In this document: in pieces, positions 17,424-29,055 of the stretch | Position numbering within the stretch: position 1 is the stretch's first letter | Layout of the letters: every line of letters begins with the position of its first letter | NCBI GenBank assembly: GCA_963819735.1 | Contig: CAWFXC010000005.1 | Coordinates: 558,001 to 622,000, forward strand | Direction: 5' to 3' | DNA: 64,000 bases | Origin: CAWFXC01 sp963819735 | GTDB lineage: Bacteria; Actinomycetota; Acidimicrobiia; IMCC26256; DASPTH01 | Notes under the pieces: model-generated | Databases searched by the model: none | What the model saw: the letters and a program-made list of their open reading frames with translations, nothing else | What the model was told of the DNA's origin: nothing | Position numbers and translations under genes: made by a program

Positions 17424-18358
17424 ACCCGGCCGTCCACGCCATCTCCGCGTTCTTCCCCTGCTTCAACGACGAAGCGACGATCGAGCGGATGGTGGATGTG
17501 GCCTTCGCGACGCTCGAACGCGTCGGGGTCGACGACTGCGAAGTGATCGTGGTCAACGACGGGTCGACCGACGGTTCGGCGAAGGTGCTCGACGCGATCG
17601 GCGAACGCGAGCCGCGGCTGCGCGTGGTCACCCACGAGCACAACCGCGGGTACGGCGGGGCTCTGCTGTCCGGGTTCGAGGCGGCGAAGAAGCAGTGGGT
17701 CTTCTACACCGACGGCGACGGCCAGTTCGATCCGGCGGAGCTGGAGCAACTCGTGCAGCACGCGTCGGATGCGGTCGACGTGGTGCAGGGCTACAAGATC
17801 CGGCGGGCCGACGGTCCGCTCCGCTCGGTGATCGGCCGGGTGTACCACCGGTTCGTGTCGTTCTTCTTCGGCCTGCACATCCGCGACACCGACTGCGACT
17901 TCCGCCTCATCCGGCGGGCCAAGCTCGACGAGGTCGAGCTGGTGTACACGACCGGTGTGATCTGCGTCGAGCTCGTGCGCAAGCTGCAGGACGCGGGCGC
18001 CCGGTTCACCGAGGTGGGGGTGCACCACTACCGACGGGTGTTCGGCAAGTCGGAGTTCTTCCGGCTGGGTGCCATCGTGCGCACGTTGTGGGACCTCGCC
18101 GGGCTGTGGGTCCAGCTCGTGGTGCTCCGCCGTGGTCGCGACTCGGGATCGGTCAGGGTCGCGTTCGCGACGATGAGCACGGAGGTCCCGAACGGCACGT
18201 CGGCGCGCGCCAACACGCGGCGTTCGACGCCGGCGAGGGGCGCGAACACCCGATCGAGCTCGCGTTTGTCGACGTCGGAGCCCGTGGGCGTGTCGGCCCG
18301 GTTCCGGAGCCGTTCGATACCCGCCAGTGCGGCCGCGGGTGGGGCGAGGAACGAATAG
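17420..18358 (+). CDS. Family 2 glycosyltransferase (3' end runs into opposite gene)
   Basis: Starts at GTG 17420 (GTGA overlap with the aminotransferase). A GT-A fold, dolichol-phosphate-sugar-synthase-like: AFFPCFNDEATIERMV, VNDGSTDGSAKVLD, HNRGYGGALLSGF, and the metal-binding FYTDGDGQFDP. The recognisable domain ends near base 18130 (LWDLAGLWVQLVVLRRGRD). The open frame then continues ~230 bases as low-complexity antisense of the methyltransferase. If one extra base lies between 18156 and 18173, the gene would stop naturally at 18176. It probably transfers the modified sugar to a lipid carrier. Confidence 0.82.
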   Translation: MNPAVHAISAFFPCFNDEATIERMVDVAFATLERVGVDDCEVIVVNDGSTDGSAKVLDAIGEREPRLRVVTHEHNRGYGGALLSGFEAAKKQWVFYTDGDGQFDPAELEQLVQHASDAVDVVQGYKIRRADGPLRSVIGRVYHRFVSFFFGLHIRDTDCDFRLIRRAKLDEVELVYTTGVICVELVRKLQDAGARFTEVGVHHYRRVFGKSEFFRLGAIVRTLWDLAGLWVQLVVLRRGRDSGSVRVAFATMSTEVPNGTSARANTRRSTPARGANTRSSSRLSTSEPVGVSARFRSRSIPASAAAGGARNE

Positions 18359-18882
18359 GCGTACGTCGACCGCTGCACCGTGAGGCCGGCACGCTCGGCG
18401 AGGGCGGACAGCGTGGCCCGTCGGTAGCGGCGGCGACCGTGGACGGTGGTGTCGTGGGCGCGTCGCAGTGATTCGAACGCCGGTTCGACGAGCACGACCG
18501 CACCTCCGGGCCGGACGACGCGGGCCAACTCGGCCATCGCGCGCGCGTCGTCGTCGACCGCGTACAGCAGCGTGATGCCGAGCGCGATGTCGAACCGGCC
18601 GTCGGCGAACGGCAGCGCTTCGACTCCGGCGCGTGCGGGAATGGTGTCGGGGCGGCGGGCACGGACGTAGGCGAGCGCGTCGGGCGAGAGGTCGACTCCC
18701 ACCACGGTGCCGTGCGCGGCCAACCAGGCGCCGTTCCCGCCCGGTCCACACCCGGCGTCGAGGATCAACTCCGCGGTCGGGAGCCAGGGCGCGAGCACGT
18801 CGGCGACGAGCGCGCGCGTGTTGCGGTACCACCAGTGGTCGTCTTCGACCGCGGCGATCCGGGCGTACTCCTCGACCTCCAC
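18028..18882 (-). CDS. Class I SAM-dependent methyltransferase
   Basis: GTG 18882 start. Methyltransf_11-type: the SAM motif LDAGCGPGGNG is at 42-52, acidic VGVDLSPDAL follows, then LPFADGRFDIALGITLLYAVDD and LARVVRPGGAVVLVEPAFESL. The genuine protein seems to end after residue ~240 (TSVLIVANAT). Beyond that the frame is only the shadow of the glycosyltransferase. Skipping one base in 18156-18180 puts a TGA at 18155-18153. The substrate is probably a small molecule, perhaps the sugar or lipid made by the neighbouring operon. Confidence 0.8.
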   Translation of the reverse strand: MEVEEYARIAAVEDDHWWYRNTRALVADVLAPWLPTAELILDAGCGPGGNGAWLAAHGTVVGVDLSPDALAYVRARRPDTIPARAGVEALPFADGRFDIALGITLLYAVDDDARAMAELARVVRPGGAVVLVEPAFESLRRAHDTTVHGRRRYRRATLSALAERAGLTVQRSTYAYSFLAPPAAALAGIERLRNRADTPTGSDVDKRELDRVFAPLAGVERRVLARADVPFGTSVLIVANATLTDPESRPRRSTTSWTHSPARSHNVRTMAPSRKNSDLPNTRR

Positions 18883-18898
18883 GCGGCGAGGGTACCGG

Positions 18899-21913
<3,015 letters not shown>

Positions 21914-21959
21914 GTCCCTCCGTATCGGCCGGGAAGCCCTTCAGCTGTAGGGTCAGTCG

Positions 21960-22478
21960 ATGGCGATCTACACGCTCGGGGATTCCGAGCCCCGGATCCA
22001 TCCGGACGCGTACGTGCACCCGGATGCGACCGTGATCGGCAACGTCACCATCGGCGCGGATGCAACGATCTGGCCCCAGACCGTCCTCCGCGGCGACTAC
22101 GGCTTCATCGAGATCGGTGCGCGCACCTCGATCCAGGACGGGTCCGTCGTGCACACCACCGCGGCGTTCCCGACGCTCGTCGGGGCCGACTGCGTGGTGG
22201 GGCACCTGGCCCACCTCGAGTGCTGCACCATCCACGACGGCGCCCTCGTCGGCACCGGCTCGATCGTCCTGCACCAGGCGGTGGTGGAGACGGGAGCGCT
22301 GGTGGGCGCGGGCGCGGTGGTGCCGAACGGCATGCTCGTGCCGAGCGGCGCGATGGCGCTCGGGGTGCCGGCGAAACTGCGGCTCGACGCTGTCGACAAC
22401 GCGGAGATCACCCGCATCGTCGGCCTCTACGTCGGAAACGCGACCCGTTACCGCGCCGAGCTCCGTCGGCTCGAGTAA
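21960..22478 (+). CDS. Gamma-class carbonic anhydrase-like protein
   Basis: 172 residues. Left-handed beta-helix hexapeptide protein: repeated (I/V)GxDxxI-type turns, beginning HPDAYVHPDATVIGNVTIG. The three zinc/iron His ligands are conserved as VHTT (about residue 64) and GHLAHLE (about residues 81-86). This supports carbonic anhydrase (CO2 hydration) rather than acyl transfer, although activity varies within the family. It is divergent from the HTH gene (46 bp apart) and convergent with the cation transporter / SnoaL gene. Confidence 0.88.
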   Translation: MAIYTLGDSEPRIHPDAYVHPDATVIGNVTIGADATIWPQTVLRGDYGFIEIGARTSIQDGSVVHTTAAFPTLVGADCVVGHLAHLECCTIHDGALVGTGSIVLHQAVVETGALVGAGAVVPNGMLVPSGAMALGVPAKLRLDAVDNAEITRIVGLYVGNATRYRAELRRLE

Positions 22479-22503
22479 GTGCTCGGCCCGTTGCCGGCGC
22501 GTC

Positions 22504-22872
22504 CTACCCCTTGACGTACGCGAATTTCTCCGCCACCAGACCGTCGCGCACCCGGATCACGTCGACGCCGCGCAGCTCGCTCGTGGTGCCGTCGTCGTTG
22601 GTCCAGGTGTAGAGCCACTGCACGACGCACCGGTCGCCGGTGGCGATCACGTCCTCGCTCGCGAAGTGCGCGCTCGGCGACGCAGCGAAGAAGTCCTTCC
22701 ACGCCTGGCGCACCGCGTCCTGACCCTCGAACCGTTCACCGTGCGGCGGCGACGTGCTCTCGAACACGCAGTCGTCGGTCATCGCCGCCATCACCGCGTC
22801 GACGTCGTGGCGGTTGAACGCCTCGTTGAAGCGATCGACCGCGGCGAGCGTGGCCGTCGTGCCTTCTGCCAT
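22504..22872 (-). CDS. SnoaL/NTF2-like protein (possible independent translation)
   Basis: 122 residues from ATG 22872, with GAGGAG six bases upstream. A cone-shaped alpha+beta fold typical of SnoaL-like / ketosteroid-isomerase-like proteins: VDRFNEAFNRHDVDAVMAAMTDDCVFES, then WKDFFAASPSAHFASEDV and a GVDVIRVRDGLVAEKFAYV end. Such proteins are isomerases, hydrolases or polyketide cyclases, or have no known activity. The same residues are also the C-terminus of the cation transporter frame, so both products may be made. Confidence 0.65.
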   Translation of the reverse strand: MAEGTTATLAAVDRFNEAFNRHDVDAVMAAMTDDCVFESTSPPHGERFEGQDAVRQAWKDFFAASPSAHFASEDVIATGDRCVVQWLYTWTNDDGTTSELRGVDVIRVRDGLVAEKFAYVKG

Positions 22873-23808
22873 CGGGGGCTCCTCGTGGTCGCGTCGGCGG
22901 TTGGGGTCGTAGAGGTCGGGTTCGATGAAGATCGATCTCGCGATGGGTGTCGAGGTTCGCACACGCGCCTCGACCGTGTCGATCGCGCGCGCCAGCGCGG
23001 GGATCGTGTCGCACGCGAATTCGAGTTTGGTCGCGAGCAGCACGTCGTCGGGGCCGAGGTGCAGCGTGCGCAGGTGGATGACGCGCGTCACTTCGGTGCC
23101 GTCGAGGATCGCGGCGCGGATCCGTTCCTCGACGATCGGTGACACCGCCTCGCCGATCAGCAGACTCTTCATCTCGATGGCGAGGACCACGGCGATCACG
23201 CCGAGCAGCAGCCCGATGCCGATGCTCCCCATCGCGTCCCACCGCGGGTTCCCCGTGATCTCGGCCAGGCTGATGCCGACGAACGCGAACACCAAGCCGA
23301 CGAGCGCGCCGGAATCCTCCAGCAACACGACCGGGAGCTCGGGACTCTTGGTGGTGTGGATGAACTTCCACCACGATCGCCCGCGGCACGTCGGGTTCGC
23401 CTCGCGCAGCGCGGTCCGGAACGAGAGTCCCTCGAGCACGATCGCGATGCCGAGCACCGCGAACGCCACGATCGGTGAGTCGAGATCCTTCGGGTGGATG
23501 AGCTTCTCGACGCCTTCGTAGAGCGCGAACATCGAACCGAGGGTGAACAGCACGAGGGCGACGATGAACGCCCAGAAGTAGCGCTCGGTCCCGAAGCCGA
23601 ACGGGTGCTCGTCGGTGGGAGCCTTGCGGCTGCGCTTCCCGCCGAGGAACAACAACCCCTGGTTCCCGGTGTCGGCCACCGAATGGATCGACTCCGCCAG
23701 CATCGACGCCGATCCCGTGATCGCGAACGCGGCGAACTTCGACACTGCGATCCCGAGGTTGGCGAGGAAGGCGGCGATGATCGCCCGCCGGGTCCCTTCA
23801 GCCGACAT
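22504..23808 (-). CDS. Cation diffusion facilitator read in frame into a SnoaL-like domain
   Basis: 434 residues from ATG 23808 without any stop. Residues ~1-310 are a CDF metal/proton antiporter: six helices, the metal-binding H42-x-x-x-D46 in ESIHSVADTGNQG, a later GALVGLVFAFVGI and a cytoplasmic ferredoxin-like domain ending RSIFIEPDLYDP. Residues 313-434 are an NTF2/SnoaL-like domain. The junction (RRRDHEEPPM) contains a good ribosome site and an ATG for independent translation of the second domain. So this is either a true fusion or two genes whose separating stop was lost. Zn, Fe or Mn are typical CDF substrates. Confidence 0.8.
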   Translation of the reverse strand: MSAEGTRRAIIAAFLANLGIAVSKFAAFAITGSASMLAESIHSVADTGNQGLLFLGGKRSRKAPTDEHPFGFGTERYFWAFIVALVLFTLGSMFALYEGVEKLIHPKDLDSPIVAFAVLGIAIVLEGLSFRTALREANPTCRGRSWWKFIHTTKSPELPVVLLEDSGALVGLVFAFVGISLAEITGNPRWDAMGSIGIGLLLGVIAVVLAIEMKSLLIGEAVSPIVEERIRAAILDGTEVTRVIHLRTLHLGPDDVLLATKLEFACDTIPALARAIDTVEARVRTSTPIARSIFIEPDLYDPNRRRDHEEPPMAEGTTATLAAVDRFNEAFNRHDVDAVMAAMTDDCVFESTSPPHGERFEGQDAVRQAWKDFFAASPSAHFASEDVIATGDRCVVQWLYTWTNDDGTTSELRGVDVIRVRDGLVAEKFAYVKG

Positions 23809-24550
23809 CGACGTTGCGGACCGCCCACACTGCGCTCGTCGGGACCCGGATGACGGTTTGGTCGTCGACGGTCGGCCCGATGCCGACACCGACGCCGATG
23901 CGCAGGGTGGCGGCGCCGCGTTCGTAGCCGTGGAACACGCCGCAAACCTCGAGCGGCTCGCCCGCGGGGTCGCGGTACGACACCGCGAGGACCCGGCCCT
24001 TGCCGAGCCGCAGCCGTTCGTCCCAGCCGTAGTGCATCCGGCCGTCAGGCCCGACACGCGGCGGCCGGGCCACGTGCACGCCGTGGTCGCGGTACGAGGC
24101 GGCCAGGACCGCCGCCCGGTCGGCCCCGCAGAACTCGCCGATGGCGTCGAGCAGTACCCGCGCGAACGTGCGCCCGTGGTGCGGGAGGCCGGAGTCGATC
24201 CCGAGGGCCCAGTGTGTGAGCTCGTGGAGGACGACCGCCTTCGTGCGGTACCGACGGGGCAGCGTGATGGTGGCGCCGGTCTCCTCCTCGCGGTAGAAGG
24301 CCTGACGCGCGCCCTGCCCCGGGCGCATGCGCGGGACGGATCCGAGCCCGTGGTCGGGGAAGCGTTCGTGCCACCACAACGTGCCGACGACGCGGTCGGC
24401 GAACCGCGCGCACGCATCGAGACCGGCGAGCGGACTCGACGGCAGCGGTGTCTCGGCCAGGTACACGCGGCGTCGTTGGGCGTCGCGCGGGCGGCGCCGG
24501 GGTGCCGACGCGGCGGCTGCAGGGGTGGGGGAGTTCGATGCCGCGTCCAC
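23798..24550 (-). CDS. TIGR04338-like putative metallohydrolase
   Basis: 250 residues from GTG 24550. A zinc-protease-like motif HELTHWALG is at 109-117, preceded by ITLPRRYRTKAVVL and followed by HGRTFARVLLDAIGEFCGADRA. I associate this arrangement with the actinobacterial TIGR04338 putative metallohydrolases. A C-terminal beta-rich domain (WAVRNVDVG end) is of unknown role. There is no signal peptide, so it is cytoplasmic. It overlaps the cation transporter start by 11 bp and is divergent from the ABC transporter pair. Confidence 0.75.
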   Translation of the reverse strand: MDAASNSPTPAAAASAPRRRPRDAQRRRVYLAETPLPSSPLAGLDACARFADRVVGTLWWHERFPDHGLGSVPRMRPGQGARQAFYREEETGATITLPRRYRTKAVVLHELTHWALGIDSGLPHHGRTFARVLLDAIGEFCGADRAAVLAASYRDHGVHVARPPRVGPDGRMHYGWDERLRLGKGRVLAVSYRDPAGEPLEVCGVFHGYERGAATLRIGVGVGIGPTVDDQTVIRVPTSAVWAVRNVDVG

Positions 24551-24641
24551 GGTGCCACGCTACGCTCGCCGGAGTGCTCTCTTCGCGCAAGTCGAACCGC
24601 GCGCCTTGGACCGGACCGCGGACCGCGCTGCGGACCGAGTC

Positions 24642-25595
24642 GTGACGGCTGCATCTCCGGACGCGGCCCAGTCCACCGGAACGGGCGAATCCGTCGTCGA
24701 GATCGTCGGGCTGTCGAAGCGGTTCTCGTCGGCGGTGCTCGCAGTCGACAATCTCAGCTTCACCGTCGAACGCGGGCAGGTGTGCGGCCTGCTCGGGCCG
24801 AACGGCGCGGGGAAGACCACCTGCCTCCGCATGCTGCTCGGCCTGATCCGGCCGACGGCGGGCGAGACCCGCTTGTTCGGCGAGCAGGTCCGGCCCGGGA
24901 GCGTGCAGCTCCGGCACGTCGGCGCGCTGATCGAGTCGTCGGCGTTCGTGCCCCACCTCTCGGGGATGCGCAACCTGCGCATGTGGTGGGAGGAAGGCGG
25001 CGCGCGGTGGCGCGACGCCAACATCGACGAAGCGCTCGCCATCGCCGATCTCGACACCGCGATCGACCGCAAGGTGAAGACGTACTCGCAGGGCATGCGC
25101 CAGCGCCTCGGGTTGGCGCGGGTGCTGCTCGGCAAGCCGGAGATCCTGGTGCTCGACGAGCCCACCAACGGGCTCGACCCGCAGGAGATGCGCGAGGTCC
25201 GCCAACTCGTGCACCGCGTTGCCGACGCCGGCGCGACCGTGCTCTTCTCGAGCCACGTGCTCGCCGAAGTCGAGCAGACGTGCACCCACGCGGTCGTGAT
25301 GGACCGCGGCAAGTTCGTCGCCGGTGGATCGGTGGCCGCGCTCATCGGTACGTCGGGTTCGGTCTACCTCGAGGTGAGCAACATCGCGCGGGCGCAGGCC
25401 GTGCTGGCCGATCTGCCGTTCGTGGTTGCGGTCACGCCCGAGCCCCCAGGCCTGTCGGTCGAGCTGCAGGATCACAGCTCCCGCGCTGCGATGGTGAAAG
25501 CGCTGGTCGACGCCGAGATCGGCGTCGACACGGTGATGTTGCGCCGCCGGCTCGAGGACGCGTTCCTCGGCCTCGTGGATGCCGAGCGCGCGTGA
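24642..25595 (+). CDS. ABC transporter ATP-binding protein (ABC-2 type exporter)
   Basis: 317 residues from GTG 24642; the start is tentative and no strong ribosome site is visible. Walker A GPNGAGKTT is at 52-60, the signature is YSQGMRQRLGLA (~147-158), Walker B LVLDEPTNGLDP, and a switch His follows in FSSHVLAE. The C-terminal DrrA-like domain binds its partner permease. The gene overlaps the permease by GTGA, so the two form one exporter. The substrate is unknown; the family exports antibiotics, lipids or Na+. Confidence 0.9.
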   Translation: MTAASPDAAQSTGTGESVVEIVGLSKRFSSAVLAVDNLSFTVERGQVCGLLGPNGAGKTTCLRMLLGLIRPTAGETRLFGEQVRPGSVQLRHVGALIESSAFVPHLSGMRNLRMWWEEGGARWRDANIDEALAIADLDTAIDRKVKTYSQGMRQRLGLARVLLGKPEILVLDEPTNGLDPQEMREVRQLVHRVADAGATVLFSSHVLAEVEQTCTHAVVMDRGKFVAGGSVAALIGTSGSVYLEVSNIARAQAVLADLPFVVAVTPEPPGLSVELQDHSSRAAMVKALVDAEIGVDTVMLRRRLEDAFLGLVDAERA

Positions 25596-26422
25596 CTGCA
25601 CTGCTGCGGGTCGAGCTCTTCAAGGCGCTCAAGCGGCTGCGCACGTACGTGGCGTTCGCGATCGTGATCGCCATCCCGGTGATCATGACCATCGCGATCA
25701 ACGCCAACCCGCCCGATGCGCGCGGTGGGGGCAACGGGCCCGGCGGTGGTCTCTTCTTCCTGTCGACGCAGACCGGCCTGATCATGCCCGCGGCGGCGCT
25801 GCGGCTCATGAGCGGGTTCCTGCTCGTGATCATCGTGGCGGTGTTCGGGGGCGACGCGATCGCCGGCGAAGCATCGTGGGGCAACCTGCGTTACCTGTTG
25901 ATGCGACCGATCGGTCGCATCCGGCTGGTGGCCACCAAGTTCGTGGTGGCGGTGATCTGCGCGTGGATCGCCACCGTGCTGGTGGTGGTCGCGGGCGCGG
26001 TCGCCGGTGGCATCGCGTTCGGCATCCACGGGCTCGACATCCCGATCTTCACGTCGCTCTCGCAGTCGTCCGGCGAGCTGATCGGCCACCTCGGTATTGC
26101 GACGGCCTACGTGGCGTGGAGCCTCACCGGCGTCGTCGCGTTCTCGTTCCTGGTGTCGTGCCTCACCGACGCGCCCGCGGGGGCGATCTTCGCCGGCGTC
26201 GGCCTCTACATCACGTCGACGATCCTCGACGCCATCGACTCGGTGCCCAGCGGCATCCGCAAGGTGCTGCCCACGCACTACTTCGACTCGTGGGTCGACA
26301 TGTTCACGCACAACCACGTGAGTGGCGACATGACCAAGGGCGTGTTCCTGCAACTGGCCTACGTCGTCGTGTTCATGGCCATCGCGCTCTGGTACTTCCG
26401 CCGGAAAGACATCCTGAGCTGA
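25592..26422 (+). CDS. ABC-2 type permease
   Basis: 276 residues from GTG 25592, translationally coupled to its ATPase. An N-terminal amphipathic segment (LLRVELFKALKRLRTYVAF) precedes six hydrophobic helices, including SGFLLVIIVAVFGGDAIAGE and WGNLRYLLMRPIGR, a coupling-helix signature of ABC-2 permeases. It ends AIALWYFRRKDILS, a typical C-terminus. The stop TGA overlaps the next ATG by one base (TGATG). Confidence 0.88.
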   Translation: MTALLRVELFKALKRLRTYVAFAIVIAIPVIMTIAINANPPDARGGGNGPGGGLFFLSTQTGLIMPAAALRLMSGFLLVIIVAVFGGDAIAGEASWGNLRYLLMRPIGRIRLVATKFVVAVICAWIATVLVVVAGAVAGGIAFGIHGLDIPIFTSLSQSSGELIGHLGIATAYVAWSLTGVVAFSFLVSCLTDAPAGAIFAGVGLYITSTILDAIDSVPSGIRKVLPTHYFDSWVDMFTHNHVSGDMTKGVFLQLAYVVVFMAIALWYFRRKDILS

Positions 26423-27069
26423 TGGCGGATTGGTCGACGATCGCGTCGATGTCGACCGCAGTCGGCACCTTGGTGCTCGCGTTCGCCACGTTCTCGGCGA
26501 CGCGCTCGTCGAACCGGTCGGCGCGCATCGCGGAACGGGCTTTGGAGGCGGGCCTCCGACCCGTCCTCGTGCCGTCGCGCCTCGAAGACCCGCCCGAGAA
26601 GCTCATGTGGGTCGACCGGCACTGGACGACGGTGGCCGGCGGCCGCGCCGCGGTCGAGCTGGGCGACGACGCGGTGTACCTGGCGATGTCATTGCGCAAC
26701 GTGGGGACCGGTATGGCCGTGATTCACGGGTGGTGCGGCTTTCCGTCGATCATCCTCTCGATGACCGAGCATTCGCCCCCGGAGAACTTCCGGCCGCAGA
26801 CGCGCGACCTCTACGTGCCGCCGGGCGACACGAGCTTCTGGCAGGGTGCGTTCCGGGGCGACGAGCCCGAACGGCTGCCAATGGTCGACGTGATCGAACG
26901 GCGCGAAGCGTTCACGGTGGAGCTGCTCTACGGCGATCACGAAGGCGGGCAGCGCACGATCAGCCGGTTCACGCTGGTCCCGCGCGGCGACACGTCGAAG
27001 CCCGACCCCGACTCTTGGCTGGTCACCGTCTCACGGCACTGGAACCTCGACCGCCCCGATCCGCGCTAG
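26422..27069 (+). CDS. Hypothetical protein with N-terminal membrane helix
   Basis: 215 residues from ATG 26422, coupled to the permease. One N-terminal helix (STIASMSTAVGTLVLAFATF) is followed by a positively charged helical stretch and a soluble beta-rich domain: DAVYLAMSLRNVGTGMAVIHGW and AFTVELLYGDHEGGQRTISRFTL. Similar proteins with one or two short helices and a beta-domain occur as single genes in actinobacteria; I know no function. Its position suggests membership of the ABC exporter operon, but not necessarily of the transporter. It is convergent with and overlaps the ligD-like gene by 4 bp. Confidence 0.65.
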   Translation: MADWSTIASMSTAVGTLVLAFATFSATRSSNRSARIAERALEAGLRPVLVPSRLEDPPEKLMWVDRHWTTVAGGRAAVELGDDAVYLAMSLRNVGTGMAVIHGWCGFPSIILSMTEHSPPENFRPQTRDLYVPPGDTSFWQGAFRGDEPERLPMVDVIERREAFTVELLYGDHEGGQRTISRFTLVPRGDTSKPDPDSWLVTVSRHWNLDRPDPR

Positions 27070-27996
27070 CCGAGCTCCGGAAGGTCCTGGTCCTCGGCGA
27101 GGCTGCCCGCGTAGAGGTCGCCGTGCTCCTCGACCCGCTGGAGCACGCGGAGCGGATCGAAGACCAACGAAGACGCATCACCGGAGTCGACCGCGGTCGT
27201 GAGCTCGTCCCACGACACCGGGGTCGACACGCCGGGCGTGGGCGTGGCCCGCAACGAGTACGCGCACACGGTCGTCTTGTGCCGGTCGTTCTGGCTCCAG
27301 TCGACGAAGACCTTCCCCCGCCGCTGATCGCGCGCCATGGTCACGGTGACGCGCTCTGGCTCGCGCGACTCGAGGACGCGGCCGAGGGCCTGCGCGAACG
27401 CCTTGGTGGTTTCCGCGTCGACCGACGGCCGGATGCCCACCGAGAGGTGCAGACCCTTCGAGCCCGACGTCTTGGCCACTGCGGTGAGGCCGAGCTGGGC
27501 CAGCAGCTCGTGGAGATCGAGGGCGACGCGGCGCGCAGTCGACGAGGTCGGCGCCGGGGCCGGGATCGAGGTCGAACACGATCGCGGTGGGGTGCCACGG
27601 ATCGTCGGCGCGGGCCTGCGGGGTGTGCAGCTCCAGCGCCGCCAGGTTGGCGGTCCACACGAGGCTGGGCACCTCGTCGATGGAGCAGGCGGCGATGTCG
27701 GAGTCGGCGTCGAGCGGAACCGTTGGGAGCCACTCGGGCCGGTGGCGCGGGCAGCGCTTCTCGAAGAACCGTTCGCCCTCGACCCCGTCGGGGAGGCGCA
27801 GCATCGTGACCGGGCGGCCCCGGAGGTGGGGGAGCGCCGCCGGCGCGATCCGGGTGTAGTAGTCGACGACCTGACCTTTGGTGAAGCCCGTCGCCGGGTA
27901 GAGCACCTTGTCGAGATTGGTGACCCGCAGCCGCCGGCCGCCGACGACAACCTCGATGGGGGTGCCACCCCCCGTACTCTTGGACCGCGACGCCAC
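27066..27996 (-). pseudogene. ligD: LigD polymerase-domain protein (NHEJ primase-polymerase), frameshifted
   Basis: The archaeo-eukaryotic-primase-type polymerase domain of LigD, which fills gaps during Ku-dependent end joining. The N-terminal half reads from GTG 27996: VTNLDKVLYPATGFTKGQVVDYY, FEKRCPRHRPEWL, and catalytic AIVFDLDPGPGADLVDC with the D-x-D pair. The C-terminal half continues in the next frame: TSGSKGLHLSV, TVTMARDQRRGKVFVDWSQN and SWDELT. One extra base at about 27531-27537 reconciles them into ~309 residues. There is no ligase or nuclease domain; stand-alone PolDom proteins are common in actinobacteria. It is divergent from ku. Confidence 0.82.
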
Positions 27997-28043
27997 GACC
28001 TGCGAAGGTAGTAGGAGCAGGCCACGACCTCGGGAGCATCGAC

Positions 28044-29030
28044 TTGCCCAGTGCCATTTGGACGGGATCCATCAGCTTCGGGCTGGTGACGGTACCGGTA
28101 CGGCTGGTCTCCGCCACCCGTTCGCAGGACGTCCGTTTCAATCAACTCGAGGCCGAGACCGGTGCCCGCATCCGATATCGCCGGGTGTCGGAGCAGACGG
28201 GCGAAGAGGTCCCGAACGATCAGATCGTGAAGGGATACGACCTCGGCGGCGGCCAGTACGTCGTGCTCGACAACGACGAGTTGGCCGCGCTCAAGCCCAA
28301 GTCCAGCCGCCAGATCGAGATCGAGGACTTCGTCGACCTCTCCGAGATCGACCCCGTCTACTTCGAGCAGCCCTACTACCTGGTGCCCGACCAGGACTCC
28401 GCCAAGGCCTACCGACTCCTCGCCGAGGTGATGACGGAGGAGAACAAGGTGGCGATCGGCCGGTTCGTGCTGCGGTCGAAGGAAGCGTTGGTGGCGATCC
28501 GCCCGGTCGACGGCGCGCTGTGCCTGGAGACGATGCGCTACGCCGACGAGGTGCTCGCGCCCGGGGGTGAGGCGGGGGTACCCGAGCCCGGAGCCGCGCC
28601 GACCGAACGCGAGCTCGACATGGCGCGCCAACTCGTGGAGACGTTGTCGGGGCACTTCGATCCCGAGAAGTACCGCGACGAGTACCGCGACGAGGTGCTG
28701 GCCCTGATCGACCGCAAGGCCGCCGGCGAGGAGATCATCGCCCCGGCCGCGCCGGAGGAGCCGGCCAAGGTGCTCGACCTCATGGCCGCGCTCGAAGCCA
28801 GCTTGGCCCGCACCGGCGCCAAGCAGTCGGCGAGCGGTGCGGCGGATGACGACGAGACCGACGCGGCCGACGAGCCGAGGCCGACGGCGAAGCGCGCCGG
28901 CGCCACCAAGAAGGCGGCGGCCAAGAAGGCACCGGCGAAGAAGGCGGCGGCCAAGAGCACGAGGAAGACGGCGGCGAAGAAGACCGCGACCGGTCAGACC
29001 GCCGCCAAGCGGGTCCGCAAGTCGGCCTGA
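28044..29030 (+). CDS. ku: Ku, DNA-end-binding protein of NHEJ
   Basis: 328 residues from TTG 28044. Homodimeric ring that binds broken DNA ends and recruits LigD. Signature start AIWTGSISFGLVTVPVRLVSA, then RIRYRRVSEQTGEEVPNDQIVKGYD and the core beta-barrel to about residue 255. The C-terminus from about residue 270 is a low-complexity Lys/Ala tail (repeated KKAAAKK), as in mycobacterial Ku, which extends DNA binding. The separation from the divergent LigD-type gene is only 47 bp, so the pair likely shares a promoter region. Confidence 0.95.
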   Translation: MPSAIWTGSISFGLVTVPVRLVSATRSQDVRFNQLEAETGARIRYRRVSEQTGEEVPNDQIVKGYDLGGGQYVVLDNDELAALKPKSSRQIEIEDFVDLSEIDPVYFEQPYYLVPDQDSAKAYRLLAEVMTEENKVAIGRFVLRSKEALVAIRPVDGALCLETMRYADEVLAPGGEAGVPEPGAAPTERELDMARQLVETLSGHFDPEKYRDEYRDEVLALIDRKAAGEEIIAPAAPEEPAKVLDLMAALEASLARTGAKQSASGAADDDETDAADEPRPTAKRAGATKKAAAKKAPAKKAAAKSTRKTAAKKTATGQTAAKRVRKSA

Positions 29031-29055
29031 CCCGGCCGAAGGGGGAATGGCCTCG

